From Glandiceps talaboti (taxonomy: Eukaryota > Hemichordata > Enteropneusta > Spengelidae): a stretch of DNA of 64,000 nt. The translations under genes were made by a program, and so were the position numbers. Location of the stretch: contig NC_135554.1 of assembly GCF_964340395.1 (NCBI RefSeq), positions 23,464,092-23,528,091 on the forward strand. Reading direction: 5' to 3'. Of this stretch, positions 45,856-59,097 are shown piece by piece. The notes under the pieces were generated by a model, which saw only the letters and a list, made by a program, of their open reading frames with translations, made no database searches and was not told the DNA's origin. Position 1 is the stretch's first letter. Each line of letters starts with the position of its first letter.

Positions 45856-48800
45856 CTGGCCGTGACACTAAACAATACGACTGGCACAGTAGTTGCTTAA
45901 TGATTTGTTTATTTGTTTGTTACTTGATCTTCTGTCAAATGATCTTTTGTTCCTATGTTGACATAGACCTCAAGTGTTAATGTCGCAAAATATAGTTTAA
46001 TATTATTTTCATATATATGCAAATTTGCCACAAAATCTAGTAGGCCCTAATTTTACACGTAAAGTTTTCTTGCTATTCACTAGCCACATTTCTTCAGAGT
46101 TTGTGGGAGGCCGGAGGTAGAGCTAGAGATCGTCGAAAGTCAATACTAGCATGGAAGTATCGCCGCCGACTTGATACTTTCATGATACTAGTAAACCAAA
46201 ACTCGAGTCCTATAATTAGTGCCTGTAATGCACTTCTTCCATATAGGACAAAAAGCCCCGCCATAAACCTTTAAAATATGACATTTGAAATTTTTAGTAA
46301 AGTCGGTGGAATTCTCTGATCCATAAATGATCAAAAAATGCGTTAATCTAAGATCATTCTATTTGTGTTCATTCAACTTGAAATTATCGGTTTTTTCTTG
46401 ATTGGTTTTGTAAAAAGGTGGTTTATATTGTTGTTCAGACTATTGTTTTTCCACCGCTCAATTGGTAATCCATGGTCTATGGTTCCCATTAACTCATCAA
46501 TTCAATTTTTAATGCCAGGTTTTTAAGTAAAAAGCTAACGAGCCTGTATTCCGTTGAAATCGATAGGCAAGCCTGTAAATAAACATGCAATCTTACCACT
46601 GACTCGCTTCTGATTGGTTAAGTCATGTTTTATTCACCATGTCACTGCTGGTATTTCATGTCACGGCACGGTTTCTCATTTCTCATTCAATTATTGAATT
46701 GACCTTCACGACCCCCGACCCATTCGTCAAGTCGGTGCTTAGAGACGGAGACGAGACTTGGCAATAGACGCTATTTGCGCACCCAACACAGTTATCGAGT
46801 TACATCGCACGTACTTTGAACTACAGACGTTTTCGCACCTCGAAAGCAGACCAGGTAAGAACGTTACATTCACATCCCATGCCTGATTCTGTATTGACCA
46901 ATGCAGTTGTCGTAATGTTGTGGATAAACACACTTAAGTTTAATCAAAACTGATTAAGATGTTTATTATGGTTTTTTTCTGTACGTGTGAACTAACAAAG
47001 CGAATACAATATAATGTTTAGGTCTTTCTACTATTGCTTTTAGTTCGAAGGAATACAATATACCCACCGTCACCTGACTTCGTAGCAGAATTGTTTATAA
47101 GGGCAGGCGATTTGCGTGATCTTTGACCGTGGTTCCAGCTTTTATTCTAGTCTATGCAAAGGAAGCAGTGGCGTCAATTTTGCAAACGACTTGTGCCACA
47201 CGGTCGTCAATTTATGTGGCAAAACGGTGGGAGGGAATCTCCATTAATTATGATCGATATCCAAATTAATGAAATAATCAAGTAACCATGGAAATCGTTG
47301 TACTGGGTATTACCGAGCAGAATGCAGGGATTTGGTTTCCATTTTCTTGGGGATTAAGTGGAATTAACGTCGTTTAGCAACAAAAATGCAACATTTAATT
47401 CGCCTTGAAAAGAAATCGGAATACCTGTATGCTGTTCTGTCAGTGCGGTGAAGTATGTACCCGCTGTTGACGGCTACAATCTACGGCTATATCGTATACT
47501 CAGGTCATGAAAAGACATTTAATCATGCCAAACTAAAATAAAAATTTCACACAAATTCTTAAAAAACAGTCATGCGAGGATTCCCTATAGGTGACAAGCC
47601 ATAATTAGGTTATTAGTGCGACAGGTTGTTTTCTTTCACTCCATAACGACCTCATATAGTCTCAACATATGGCCCTAGCCTGAGGGACTTGACAGCCATA
47701 TTGGAAATACATTTACGTTTGATACATAGCAACCGTGGTAACCAAGGCTATATATAGCACGTATTATATTCACGGCGTACATTAATATGTTGTAGCGCTT
47801 TTGTATTGATAATGGTCAATTATTATTGTCGGAGAGAACTAGACACCGTTTAATAGTCAATCGTCTAGGGTGTATCGTTCGGATCATTTGTTCGCCACTG
47901 ATATCTAACTCGTGTAATCAAACATGCAGGTAAAAATATACAATCAGTTTTAAGATTGATGCATTTTGTACCCAATTAATATGTTATTCGTATCTAATCT
48001 TAAATGTTTACCCCCCCCCTCCCGTCAATGTCATCACCGACGCCATTTTTCAGTTGAAGAACATTTACAGACTTGATTTTGAAAGGAAAAGGGAACCCCT
48101 ATTATAAAATATACGCTAAATTTGTCAAGGTAGTCACTACTACACTACGGATATAACTTGTGTATTTACACCGTTAATGGACTTGTTGACAGATAGTCTA
48201 CCAACCATTGCAATACTGATTTGGTTAAATTTCATAATTTTATTTTTTACTAGTTTTTTTTGGGGGGAGGGGGTTGTTGTGTTTCAAAGTTGAATGGCAT
48301 TGAGGTAGTGTGTTTTAAAAAAAGGTATTACGTTTCGTCAGCTCAGTTGTACATATTTTGCCATCATTTCGTTCAACATGATGGTGCCTGTTATGTTGTT
48401 GTCTGTAGGTTTACACCTTGACGAAAATATTCAGAGAGAAATACAATTATTGAATCTATTCCAATAGTTTCTCTGCGTGACATTCAACCAATTCGTAATC
48501 TCTGAGGCAAGTGACAGTATCATGATAACGTTGTTAAAGTTATATTATGTTTGCATCACAACGGTTATAGATACGGTACATTTTAGCAGCCCCATTTTGT
48601 GAAGGTATTTTATGTACTACGAGGTATCATCATTTTGTGGCTGGACTGTACCTTTGCTTCATAAGAAAACCGTGTTTATGAACCTAGGTTGTCAGTAAAA
48701 ATGACTACCTGAATATAGATTACTGTGTACATTTTTTTGGGTAACTACATGTAATTGAAATGAAACTATATTAGTAGTTGTCTACAAAACAAAGTGTTAA

Positions 48801-49999
48801 TGTTTGGTATAGCATACATTGTTGGGGTGTCCATGTTGGAGTTTTATTTTTTTTTACATCTAGGACTACCATGTCAAAGCGTAGCAACGTGAATAAACAT
48901 ACTTACATTACTACTAACTACAAATCTACCCACCTAACCCTTCACCTCCCTCATTATTACCTAGATCTAGCTACCTGTACCTCCATATCTACACATTGCC
49001 ATTTATGAATGTGATGCAAACAAACAAATGCGTTGGTAGTTCTCAATTTTGACATGTTCAAGTTGATCACTGTAATCAGCCTCACACATTGAAGTCTTTA
49101 TAGATACTTCTAACCCTTCCAACAACAAGAATGTCAATTGCTTTCATAGCACATTTTTTTGGAAAACGACATATTTCTCCATGGCCACGCACGTCATATG
49201 ACATTTTCTACGAACCGTTACTGTGATGATAAAAACATACATTTGCTTTGGGTTAACGTTACGATTTCGACAACTACCCAACAATTTAAAGCATTTTGTG
49301 TAATTTGCTAAATATCTTGTTGATATATGATGTAAATTTAGAGCCTGATTCTATTGGCCTGTATTGTTTGAAATTGATATAATGTCAATTTCATATTGAA
49401 GGTGACGTCGATACTGCTAATTTGTTGTGTATGTGTACTTACATTATATACCCCCCTTGTGTATTGTTCTATCACAATACCAACAATTTTAATTAATTTG
49501 GCGAAACAAATAATAATTGTGTGTTTCCGATAACATGGCCTCAGAAAATAGGGTAGGTAGGTTGGGATTTCATTTTATTTTATATTATCTTTTCAATTGT
49601 TTTTATTTTTGAAATAATATTGCTTCGCCGACGAAAAACCAAACAATGTCAGTCTGAATACCCCTTGTGTGATAGTTTGATGTAATATATACAGGCATCA
49701 CCAGGGAATTCCCCGAAAGAAAACAAACGTGCATGAAGGTTAAGCAGACAAATAATTTCTCCCTATCTTTTCTTTGTTTCAAATGTTTAAACAATATGTA
49801 ATCTATCGTCTATATATTATAACATTTGTCCCCTCCCTAATTGATATTATTAGGTTGTTTACTTTACTTTTCTTTATCAAATTTTGTCATTCTTCATTTT
49901 TGCTGTTCTCTTGAAGTAGGTGTTGTGTATGAATGTTTGTATGTATGTTTGCTCTCTTTTATTTTTCCCTCAGAATCGATAATGTAATTAAACTCTAGA
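45856..49999. other. Long intergenic/5' region between EXOSC3 and the PNPLA gene
   Basis: Mostly single-copy DNA. 46741-46855 could be a noncoding first exon of the lipase gene because it ends GCAGACCAG|GTAAGA, but nothing proves this. No coding exon recognised. Confidence 0.3.
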
Positions 50000-50070
50000 T
50001 AGATTAAATTAACATGATGCCAATTTTATAAAGAAAGTGACACCGATTTTTGCTGTTCGTTTGAAGTAGG

Positions 50071-50242
50071 TGTTGTGTATGTATGTATGTATGTATGTAT
50101 GTATGTATGTATGTATGTATGTATGTATGTATGTATGTATGTATGTATGTATGTATGTATGTATGCATGTATGTGTGTGTATGTATGTATGTATGTATGT
50201 ATGTATGTATGTATGTATGTATGTATGTATGTATGTATGTAT
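50071..50242. repeat. GTAT tetranucleotide microsatellite
   Basis: About 170 bp of GTAT with two interruptions near 50165. The preceding TTGAAGTAGGTGTTGTGTAT at about 50061 repeats a stretch at about 49912, indicating a local duplication. Confidence 0.95.
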
Positions 50243-50948
50243 GCTCTCTTACTTGGACGACACCGTTTGGTGTTAGATACATCCACTGTACATTGAGATG
50301 TATTTCACACAACGTCCCATGTCTTGTTGTAAGCCCATAACTATGTGATTGCTGTTTCAAAGTTTGAACATCAAATTGGCGATGTAAACACCGAGCAAAC
50401 AAAGGAGGAAAATCAATTTGAATATAAAGTTTAAAAGAAATGTTGCGAAATAGAAAGACTAATTTATTGACTGGAAGAATTACCCCCTGTAAGCTGTCCG
50501 CCAAACCGTCGGGAGAGTGTCTCAAAATAATTGCAGACAATAAAGAGAACAATAGTGGCGGCGACGAATACACCAAAGATGGGATTACACATAACGTAAT
50601 TATAGATAACTGGTCAGCAGCTGAGTGTGTGTTCTTGCCGACCGATTAGATACCCATCGCATACACCATAGGCTCTACGCACACACCTCTACAAACTAGT
50701 TTATTTACGGAACGATTTACCAATATCATGTACGATCATGAATCAGCTCGGGTAGTTGTAAATTGAGGGGAGGTATTTTTTTACCATTTAAGAAAAGATT
50801 GTGTTATGCAAAGGAATGGGTAGGTGAATTAATTGACAATTGAACGAGTCAAATGGAAGTTGTAAATGTTTTTAATGTGTTCTTCAATCTGTCACCAAAC
50901 AAAATGTAGCATGTCTCCTACAAATTAAGATGTTCGGGCTAGAAGAAG

Positions 50949-51310
50949 CCAGTTAATGTTTTAGAGTTAGAAGACTAGTAGTCAGTTAATGAAGTAGTCG
51001 GTTAATGTTTTAGCGTTACAAGTAATCAGTTAATGTTTTAGCGTTACAAGTAATCAGTTAATGTTTTAGCGTTGCAAGTAATCATTTAATGTTTTAGAGT
51101 TAGAAGTAGACAGTTAATATTTCAGAGTTACAAGTAGTCAGTCGATGTTTTAGCGTTACAAGTAATCAGTTAATGTTTTAGAGTTACAAGTAATCAGTTA
51201 ATGTTTGAGAGTTACAAGTAGTCAGTTAATGTTTTAGCGTTACAAGTAGTCAGTTAATGTTTTAGAGTTAGAAGTAGTCAGTTAATGTTTTAGTGTTACA
51301 AGTAGTCAGT
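50949..51310. repeat. 28-bp minisatellite upstream of the lipase gene
   Basis: About twelve units of CAGTTAATGTTTTAGCGTTA followed by CAAGTAAT/CAAGTAGT, with variants GAGTTAGAAG. It ends about 170 bp before the first coding exon at 51482. Confidence 0.95.
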
Positions 51311-51481
51311 ATCAATCTCCTCGTACTGAAGAGTAGAACAATTAACAAAAACAGCGTGACACTCTGTCAGTCTAACCCCCTCCGGCCGAAGAGACTGACC
51401 GGTCCTTAAGTAGGTACCGTGGCCGATTTAGTATATTTACACATGTCTTAATTTATTTCTCTTCTCTAGGCTCCCATTCCA

Positions 51482-52292
51482 ATGTCAGGGTCACATCAGA
51501 AGTTAAACCTATCGTTTGGAGGAGGTGTATTTCTAGGTACCTACCAACTAGGTGTAGCAAAATGTTTGCACGGTAGAGGGCAGGCTTTACTGGAGCATGT
51601 TGAATGCTATGGCGGCGTATCCAGTGGCGTCCTTGCCGCTGCGCTGTTACTTCTTTGCCCGAACAAAATAGGGGTAAGTAAAAAGTTATTGAATATATAT
51701 ATGTGCAAATAATCCATATCTCGTTTCAATGTATTGGTTGCTATGGCAACACATGTCGGCTACAGATAAACAAAAAATATTTCTACCGAAATTATCATTT
51801 GTTGTATGCATAGTAAAGCCAGACGCAAAATTCAGGGGTAAGACACCGAACACCTTGTGTTATTGGTAAAGTAAAAACTCTGAGTTTCCTAGGTTTACCA
51901 TGGAATAGAGTGATTTCAAACAAAAACCCAAAGGCTTTTTAATGGCATTGTGGTAATGACGATGGTTTTGTATTGTGAACGTTTTTATTACAGTATGTGC
52001 ACAGTTTGATGAATGGAAATATCAATTTGAGCATGGATTAAACTTTATGACTGAGAAAAGCAAAACATATCATGAACGTTATCGAGAAATAATTGAAAGC
52101 AGCAGAAGGATCGGAATCTGTTAAATTAAGAAGTATTTTTTTTTCATTGTGCATGATACGTGCAGTACAGACATGTGTATAGTCCGAAGTAAATGAAATG
52201 AAATGTTCGTGACCGGGAGGAATTCGAAGGGTGGGGGCGGTATGGGCTAGAGTTACGATGGTGGTGTTGGAATATGGTGGTGGTGGTCGTGT

Positions 52293-52340
<48 letters not shown>

Positions 52341-53558
52341 TTGTTGTTGTTGTTGTTGTTGTTGTTATAATATTGTTTACAGTTTACATTTCTTAATTTC
52401 CAATAGGAATATATAGCAAAGGCAAAAGTGTTAGCAGACGAACTCAGAAAGAAAGGTGGAATCACTCCAGAACTTCGACCAAGTTTAAAACACAGAATAA
52501 AGGCTATTTTAGAATCATTGCTACCAGAAGACGCGTACCAAACAGCAACGGGAAAACTATATATAACGGCAACACCATTCCGTAAGAGAAAACACGACTA
52601 TACTATCCCAGTGTATTGGGGTGACGGGTCATCTTGGATGAGGTATGGTCTGTCTAAGGGAACTACTGGACTTGATATATTTAAGAAACTTGTGGATTTT
52701 CCTGCCGATAAAGTACATGTCATCAAAGAGTACAAAGACAACGAATATCTTATAAACGTGAGTAGAATTGCTTTGACGTTGTTTTTACCTTCAACCTACA
52801 TTGATGTCTCAGGCTAAAAATAAGAACCACATCTCCCTATCTAATTGAATTTACAAAAATATGTCTCAAGTTAACGTTATTGTCTATCTCAGCATTTCAT
52901 CTTCCAATCCCTTATCAGCCTCTTTATATGAATATTATATCCTTGTATGTGCATGCCCTTGTATCTATCTATGTGTGTGTATGTATGTATGTATGTATGT
53001 ATGTATGTATGTATGTATGTATGTATGTATGTATGTATGTATGTATGTATGTATGTATGTATGTATGCATGCATGCATGCATGCATGCATGCATGCATGT
53101 ATGTATGTATGTATGTATGTATGTATGTATGTATGTATGTATGTATGTATAATAACGACTCTCTATCGGGTACAGATTCTGAATCTATTTTCAAATTTCA
53201 AGACAGTAGAAGTTAGATCTCTCTACTTGTAGGCTGAACACGGAGCAAGGTCAAGTAATCACATTATAAATATTACCATCAAGTACAAACAAGTCACTGC
53301 TACTGTTACGGTGGCTTTAACATCCATTTGATAAATATTCACACCAGTTTTTTATTTCATTTTTTTTTCACTCGCATTTTAAACATGTTGTTTTCATTTT
53401 TTTACAAAGGCAATTCTTGGTGCAACGTATATTCCGCTGTGGGGAGGTGCTGAGTTTGTCGAGTTTGATGATAACGTAAGTACATGTACATAATGCCAAT
53501 CCTTCTGTATTATCTCAGCCATGACTGCCTCGTCATGGCAAAATTGATGTTTGTCAAT

Positions 53559-53643
<85 letters not shown>

Positions 53644-54380
53644 TACATACACAAACAAACAAACAAACAAACAAACAAACAAACAAACAAACAAACTCAT
53701 CAGTGAACATATTAGTAGTCAGAGCTCCAGCACTGTGTTATAGTGCATATATGCAAAACAGCAGGCTCCAGTAATCATGCCTTTTCTACAGCTACACAAT
53801 TCTGCTAATTCTATTTAATGCGTTTAGAAAATTTAGAGAAGTTGATAATTCATGGGTTAATAATAAATATTAATGAAAGAGATTTTATACTAAAGGGAAT
53901 AAGCACTTAGGAGTCATGAATAATTATTTCTGCCGAATAACATGAGGCAATAGCCCATAGCAAATATACCCTATAATGGCGCAAGATCAACCTGATATTT
54001 CTCTGAAACCGTATATCATTTAATCAACCATAAGAAATAATGTCTGTTACTATGCGTGTATTTGTTTCACTTCCCAGTGTTGGATGGACGCAGGATTTGT
54101 CAACTCAATGCCCAATAGAAGTTGCTTTGGCAACGATAACAGGACTTTGACCATTTCACCGTTCATGGCGGAGAATCTCACTATTTGTCCAGTGAAAAAC
54201 CTTAATGGAATGGAACGCCACCCATCGTTCTTTTCTGGCCAGCCGCTGGACTGGAGTATTTGGAATTTGACCAGAGCAAAGGACGCCCTCTATCCACATT
54301 CTGGCGAAGTCCTTCACGACAGCTACGAGGACGGGTTCCATGATGGAGAGAAATTTCTAAGAAAGCTGAAGGGTTTTTAA
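51482..54380 (+). CDS. Patatin-like phospholipase (PNPLA4-like)
   Basis: Four coding exons: 51482-51673, 52407-52757, 53410-53475 and 54078-54380 (all junctions phase 0), 303 residues. The oxyanion loop is GGGVFLG (13-19), the nucleophile motif GVSSG has Ser47, and the catalytic Asp207 sits in MDAGF. Family-like text includes ATYIPLWGGAEFVEF, LTISPF and C-terminal LTRAKDALYPHSG and YEDGFHDGEKFL. The Ser-Asp dyad of this family hydrolyses acyl esters of triglycerides, phospholipids or retinyl esters; the substrate here is unknown. The protein is about 50 residues longer than human PNPLA4, mainly from an insert around YWGDGSSWMRYGLSKG before the third exon. The usual D-G-G/A is D-A-G. The ATG follows a good acceptor (CTTCTCTAG at 51470) and lies 12 bp into that exon. 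Introns contain TTG, GTAT, CA and AAAC microsatellites. Confidence 0.92.
52276..52367. repeat. TTG trinucleotide microsatellite
   Basis: TTG units with one TTTTTG interruption, ending about 40 bp before the lipase exon 2. Confidence 0.95.
52976..53150. repeat. GTAT/GCAT microsatellite
   Basis: GTAT units with a central GCAT block (53066-53099), in lipase intron 2. Confidence 0.96.
53562..53697. repeat. CA then AAAC microsatellite
   Basis: CA run to about 53639, short CATA block, then AAAC units, in lipase intron 3. Confidence 0.96.
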
Positions 54381-56357
54381 ATTCTTGGTTGAAAAAATCT
54401 GTATTTTCAAATGACTTAAGAATATATATGTTTTGTAACTCTCTGAAGCTCGTTGTTGGCAGAATAAGTAGACTTTAAAAAAAAAGAAGACTTCTGACCA
54501 GATTCTACATGTAACAGCTCAAAGCGATATATATAAAGAGATATATGAAGACTTTTTGCAAATATTCAAATGATATCTATACCATACGAAAAACGTAGTA
54601 TGGCGCCATTAATTGAATATTTTGTTTGCCGTCCTTGAATTTCCCAAACCAGACAGGGGGAAAAGAAACCAATGTTAGCATATCGTGTAAAATTCACTTT
54701 TCTGTTGATTCATTTTCTGTTTGTACCTAAATATATTACTCTGGTGAAATAGAAATGTCAAAATCCAAATTTTGATTTGAAATATGTGTAGGTATTTGAA
54801 GATATTATGCTAACTTTTATATCATGGGTGGTTATGGGCATTGGTTGAGAAAATGAATATAGGTTCTAAAAGAACAATAGATACTGAATTTCGAATGCGG
54901 AAATGGTGGCTTGACTCGACGGGTTAGCTCAGTTATCGGGACTGAGGTAGCCAAGAGGCCCATAACCCATAACCCACAACCGCCAGTGCTTTTATGAATG
55001 TATATTCGATGTCACAGTGCTATAACATATAGATGTCCGTCCAAATAATTGTGTTTTTTCTTCTTCTAGTATTTAACTTGAATATGTGAAAGTATGGAAA
55101 AATATTTTTATTTCTGTCTTACTTAAAACCATCATTACGTTAGCCATCTATGCTATTACTTACCACCACCATATACCACCAGTCATTCGTAAAAGAAGAC
55201 TTCATTAAGTTTGTTTCATTCAATGGTGGAAAATTTCCTACTTTTAGTTACATTCAGAGCAAAACTTTGAAGAAAAACAATTGTAACAAAAAGTAGATTT
55301 AAGAGTAATTTCTGAGGTTGAAAACTAAAGTGAATCCGAAATAAATTATTAAAAGCAAGTATTTTGTTTCTGAAAGATATATTTGTGAGAAGAATGGTTC
55401 AAGTTGACACTGGCTTGGGGTTAGAAGCATTCGCTCTCAGATCATGTGGGCATGGCTTCGAAGGTAACGTTCGAGATACTCGCTCCCAAATCATGTGGAC
55501 ACCGTTTTCAAGTCAGCTCGACTGTGTTTTTTATAAACAAGATCTTGTCAACTCGTACAAGCCAAATGTTATAAACAACTTCTTGTTTTAGATGCATTAT
55601 ACATTTTGATTCGATACTGCGTTTATTTCAGTTGACAAAATTGTACATTATGTAATGTTTACTATTATATCTCCCATATGTATATACTAAATATGTTTTG
55701 TACTAAATAGTTCTACCCTCCCAGCCCCTATATCAAACTTCTTATAATCAAATGCAAATAGTTTAAAGTTCAATGATGCTGTGTGAGCTCATCGTTAATA
55801 TATCTCACGATTTTTCAGAAGAGAAATGTCCTAATCTAAAGTTGTTTATATTATATATATTATGGTTATATCTGTATGGATATGTTATATCACAATGGAT
55901 AACCATTATATCACTCTGGATATACATTATGGATTCTGCCAAGTTTTGAATAGATATTTGATATGTCGGTTATCTTACTCCAGTTGTAAATTTTAGCACC
56001 AGTACTAGTAATAATTGAATAAAGACTGTCCTTAAATATTGATAGATATATGTAACAGCCCGAAAACTATTTTCCACTTTCCGAAAAGTACACATTTTTA
56101 GATTATTTTCATAAGAAAGATTCATAAATGAGTGTACGGTATCAATTTTGACATTTTTCCATGACAATTTTCAAGATTTTGTTTACTGTAGTCAAACCCT
56201 TTCATATACTGCAAAGATTCCAGTGAAATAATGAAATCAACACACTGCAATGTATCTTTCAAAATATTTCCATCAAAATGTGTTAAAATTACATCTGAAT
56301 TAAGATATTTATTAATTTTAGCAAATTTCCCTCATAATCAGTAAAATTGAACCTGTG
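54381..56357. other. 3' flank of the lipase gene
   Basis: AT-rich, with no gene recognised. A GGGTTAGCTCAGTT stretch at 54918 resembles a tRNA A box but no B box or cloverleaf follows. Confidence 0.4.
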
Positions 56358-56715
56358 TTAGTTGCAGGACTTGTCCTGAAGCTGAAAGGGGTGTGTCAGT
56401 TGCAGGAATTGTCCTGAAGCTGAAAGGGGTGTGTCAGTTGCAGGACTTGTCCTGAAGCTGAAAGGGGTGTGTCAGATGCAGGACTTGTCCTGAAGCTGAA
56501 AGGGGTGTGTCAGTTGCAGGAATTGTCCTGCAGCTGAAAGGGGTGTGTCAGATGCAGGAATTGTCCTGAAGCTGAAAGGGGTGTGTCAGTTGCAGGAATT
56601 GTCCTGCAGCTGAAAGGGGTGTGTCAGTTGCAGGAATTGTCCTGAAGCTGAAAGGGATGTGTCAGATGCAGGATTTGTCCTGAAGCTGAAAGTGGTGTGT
56701 CAGTTGCAGGATTGA
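56358..56715. repeat. 38-bp minisatellite with an internal palindrome in each unit
   Basis: About nine units of GTTGCAGGACTTGTCCTGAA followed by GCTGAAAGGGGTGTGTCA. Each holds CAGGAC-TT-GTCCTG or the variant CAGGAATTGTCCTG. Confidence 0.95.
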
Positions 56716-57169
56716 ATTGCCTAACAGTTTCTGAAATTGTTGCATAGTTGAACTGCTTATAAATGCTCTGCATGACACAAGGATTGGTTCAGGATCGTGG
56801 ATTTTATAAAGTAACCTATTATTTATTTGTTTTCTCTTTATTTAGTTGAGTGTTGGGGGGGGGGGGTGTCATATACAGGTGTTCTTGGCTTATACCATAG
56901 ACAACACTGGTGCCTTTGTAGTGCTACCAATCCATCTTCATTACCTGAAAAAAGGAAAGAATATATCGAATTAATGTCCTGTTTGACAAATACACTGCGA
57001 GAAATATTATATCAATGTGTATGTGACAGATATTATTTCAACAAATTAAACATTGTTAAATTTGTTCACGAGAAATTCTTTACACAATACATGTAGTCTT
57101 CCAAAGATATTCACAATTATTTTAGTCGAATGAGTCATTCCTACTCAACAAGGCAATTACAAGCAATGA

Positions 57170-57345
57170 TTTATGTACTCCAAAAGCCACACACAAGTAG
57201 GGTCTGTTTCACATAAAGAATGCACCACAAAAATATGGAATAGACTACCATTGAATATCAGGAACATCCACGGCCCCGCCAGTCAGAGTTCAAATGAGAG
57301 TTTAAAAAAATATCTATATTCGATTAATACAAATTGGGCATATCT
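57170..57345 (+). pseudogene. Degenerate LINE 3' ORF end
   Basis: The frame reads TTKIWNRLPLNIRNI and SNESLKKYLYS, like the conserved tail after LINE reverse transcriptases (K-x-W-N-x-L-P then a short K-x-x-L block). No upstream reverse-transcriptase core is seen, so this is at most a fragment. Confidence 0.45.
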
Positions 57346-58260
57346 GTATGCTATGTCATAGTGTGTTAATTTGATGATCCAAGATTTAGTATGTCACATT
57401 TGACATATGGCAGTTATGCCGAGATAGTATTTATTGTCAATGTCAAATGTACTGTATTTATATCACTAGTTTAGTTGCAAAACAAATATTTTCATTCCCC
57501 TTTCCCCTTAGTTATTGATATACATATTCATCTTGACTAGTAAATGTGTTTTGTTATGTTATGTACATGATATATATTTTTGGAATAAATAATTATTAAG
57601 TTAGGAGTCCAGATTTTGACTAATTGAAATTTGAGAAATAAATTCTAAACTATTTCACAAGGCTATCTTAACTTTTGATTAAAAATGATGTGTGGGATTT
57701 TTGTCTTTCAACAGTGAATTTGTGTCTTCATATGATAATATAAGATACATGTACTACTACAGTACTTAGTGCAGTTGGGAAAATGATGCTAAAATATATG
57801 TACAATGTATCTTGACAGAATGGTAATGACATGTAAATGAATGCATGATGTGCACCTTTTGAATGTAATGAATTTCCTTTGGTGTGAATGGTTTGTTTAC
57901 CAATTGATCCAAGCCATTGCATGGAACAGAATAGTACTGTATAATATTTCAGGCAGGCAAACACCGCGTCATAAAGCACCCACGTTTAATACAGAAGTAT
58001 GATATTTATATCTATAAATGAGTAGTACTAATAACGTCAATACGAATGATAAATACAAACACCGTCAGATAGAACTTAGAACGACTGCAATACAAACAAT
58101 GGAAGGATTGTCATGATGACTTTCTACTTTGCATAAAACATGTACGATTTCGCTGATAAAGTGATATGACGTTTATCCACAAACTCAATCATACAACAAC
58201 TTAGTCCTGCTTGCATACGTCTATAAACAGGACAACTAAACTGTTTGGCATGTTACTTAC

Positions 58261-58407
58261 CGTGCATTTCTCATGGACTCCTCGATCCAAACACACGGCC
58301 ATCGCGTCGTTTTCCAAAACAGAGGTCACATATATTACGTAATGCTCACCAGTACCAGCTGGGTTGCATGGTCTGGGGTTACGTTTGCATATCCGAACAA
58401 AAGGAGT
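58261..58407 (-). CDS. Orphan internal coding exon of an unrecognised gene
   Basis: Reverse-strand 147-nt exon between CCCAG at its 5' side and a perfect GTAAGT donor, phase 0-0, open for 49 codons. It encodes TPFVRICKRNPRPCNPAGTG, then EHYVIYVTSVLENDAMAVC and LDRGVHEKCT. Four cysteines and the strand-like YVIYV suggest an extracellular module; I could not assign the family. No partner exons were found on either side, so it may be a piece of a long gene, a relic or chance. The strong splice sites and protein-like composition argue for a real exon. Confidence 0.4.
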
Positions 58408-58919
58408 CTGGGTAATCAGGATTAGTTCATGTTATGCACAGGTCATATACGAGTAACTGAACATGATAACGCTACACACACTGTGACACATACACACATA
58501 AAAATGTTTCTTCCGTGCATGTTAAGACGCGTTTCATGCATTTTGATTCGATCTATTTCAAAGTAAGATTCTTCCACGCAAGCAGTTTTAAGTTACATGT
58601 CTTTGGGCAATGACTGCAGTCGACGAGCCCTTCACCCTTGATGCTTGTGTACCTTTGAGAAATGGACTTTACCATTAGGTCACTCAGGGGTTATGATATG
58701 AAAGTTAGCCTTTGTGTTTATCAGCACGGTCAAGCAGTTTTTGGTTCATGTTCTGACAATCGTGAAAGTTATGCGTCTTCAATGGAGTGATTATGTTTTA
58801 TGAAACACACTGTGGTGGTATACCAGTATTCTCAAAAGCCTTGTGGAGAGAGTGAGAGCGATTTATAACGATGGAAAGAGTTTAACGGAGGCCGGCAAAC
58901 AGTCGTTAGCATATCAACA

Positions 58920-58968
58920 ATGACTGAACACTCAAAACAATCGTCGCTGATAAACGGCGAAGTGCAAG
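58920..58968 (+). CDS. Possible first coding exon of a + strand gene
   Basis: ATG opens MTEHSKQSSLINGEVQ and the exon ends CAAG|GTAAGC in phase 1. The composition (S, K, Q, N, E) resembles a cytosolic N-terminus, for example of a transporter, but this is a guess. No following exon was recognised before the window end. The intron would contain the element at 59098-61524. Confidence 0.3.
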
Positions 58969-59097
58969 GTAAGCCACCTCATTTATGGTTACATGTGTGT
59001 TTTAGTTCCAGAAAATGTCGTTTGTACAATTGGAATCAATCAAAATTAACAATATCACCATTGCCATTGTACCATCTCAGATGTAAGCTATTGTTTA

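Noticed and set aside
46741-46855. Noncoding first exon of the lipase gene
   Set aside because: Only a plausible donor supports it. Without transcript data it stays a guess, so it is mentioned only in the intergenic entry.
54915-54965. tRNA-like GGGTTAGCTCAGTT motif
   Set aside because: No B box and no cloverleaf pairing follow. At most a worn tRNA-derived SINE head.
56827-57096. 89-codon frame beginning MFSLYLVECWGGG
   Set aside because: It includes a poly-G run, shows no domain and has no splice support.
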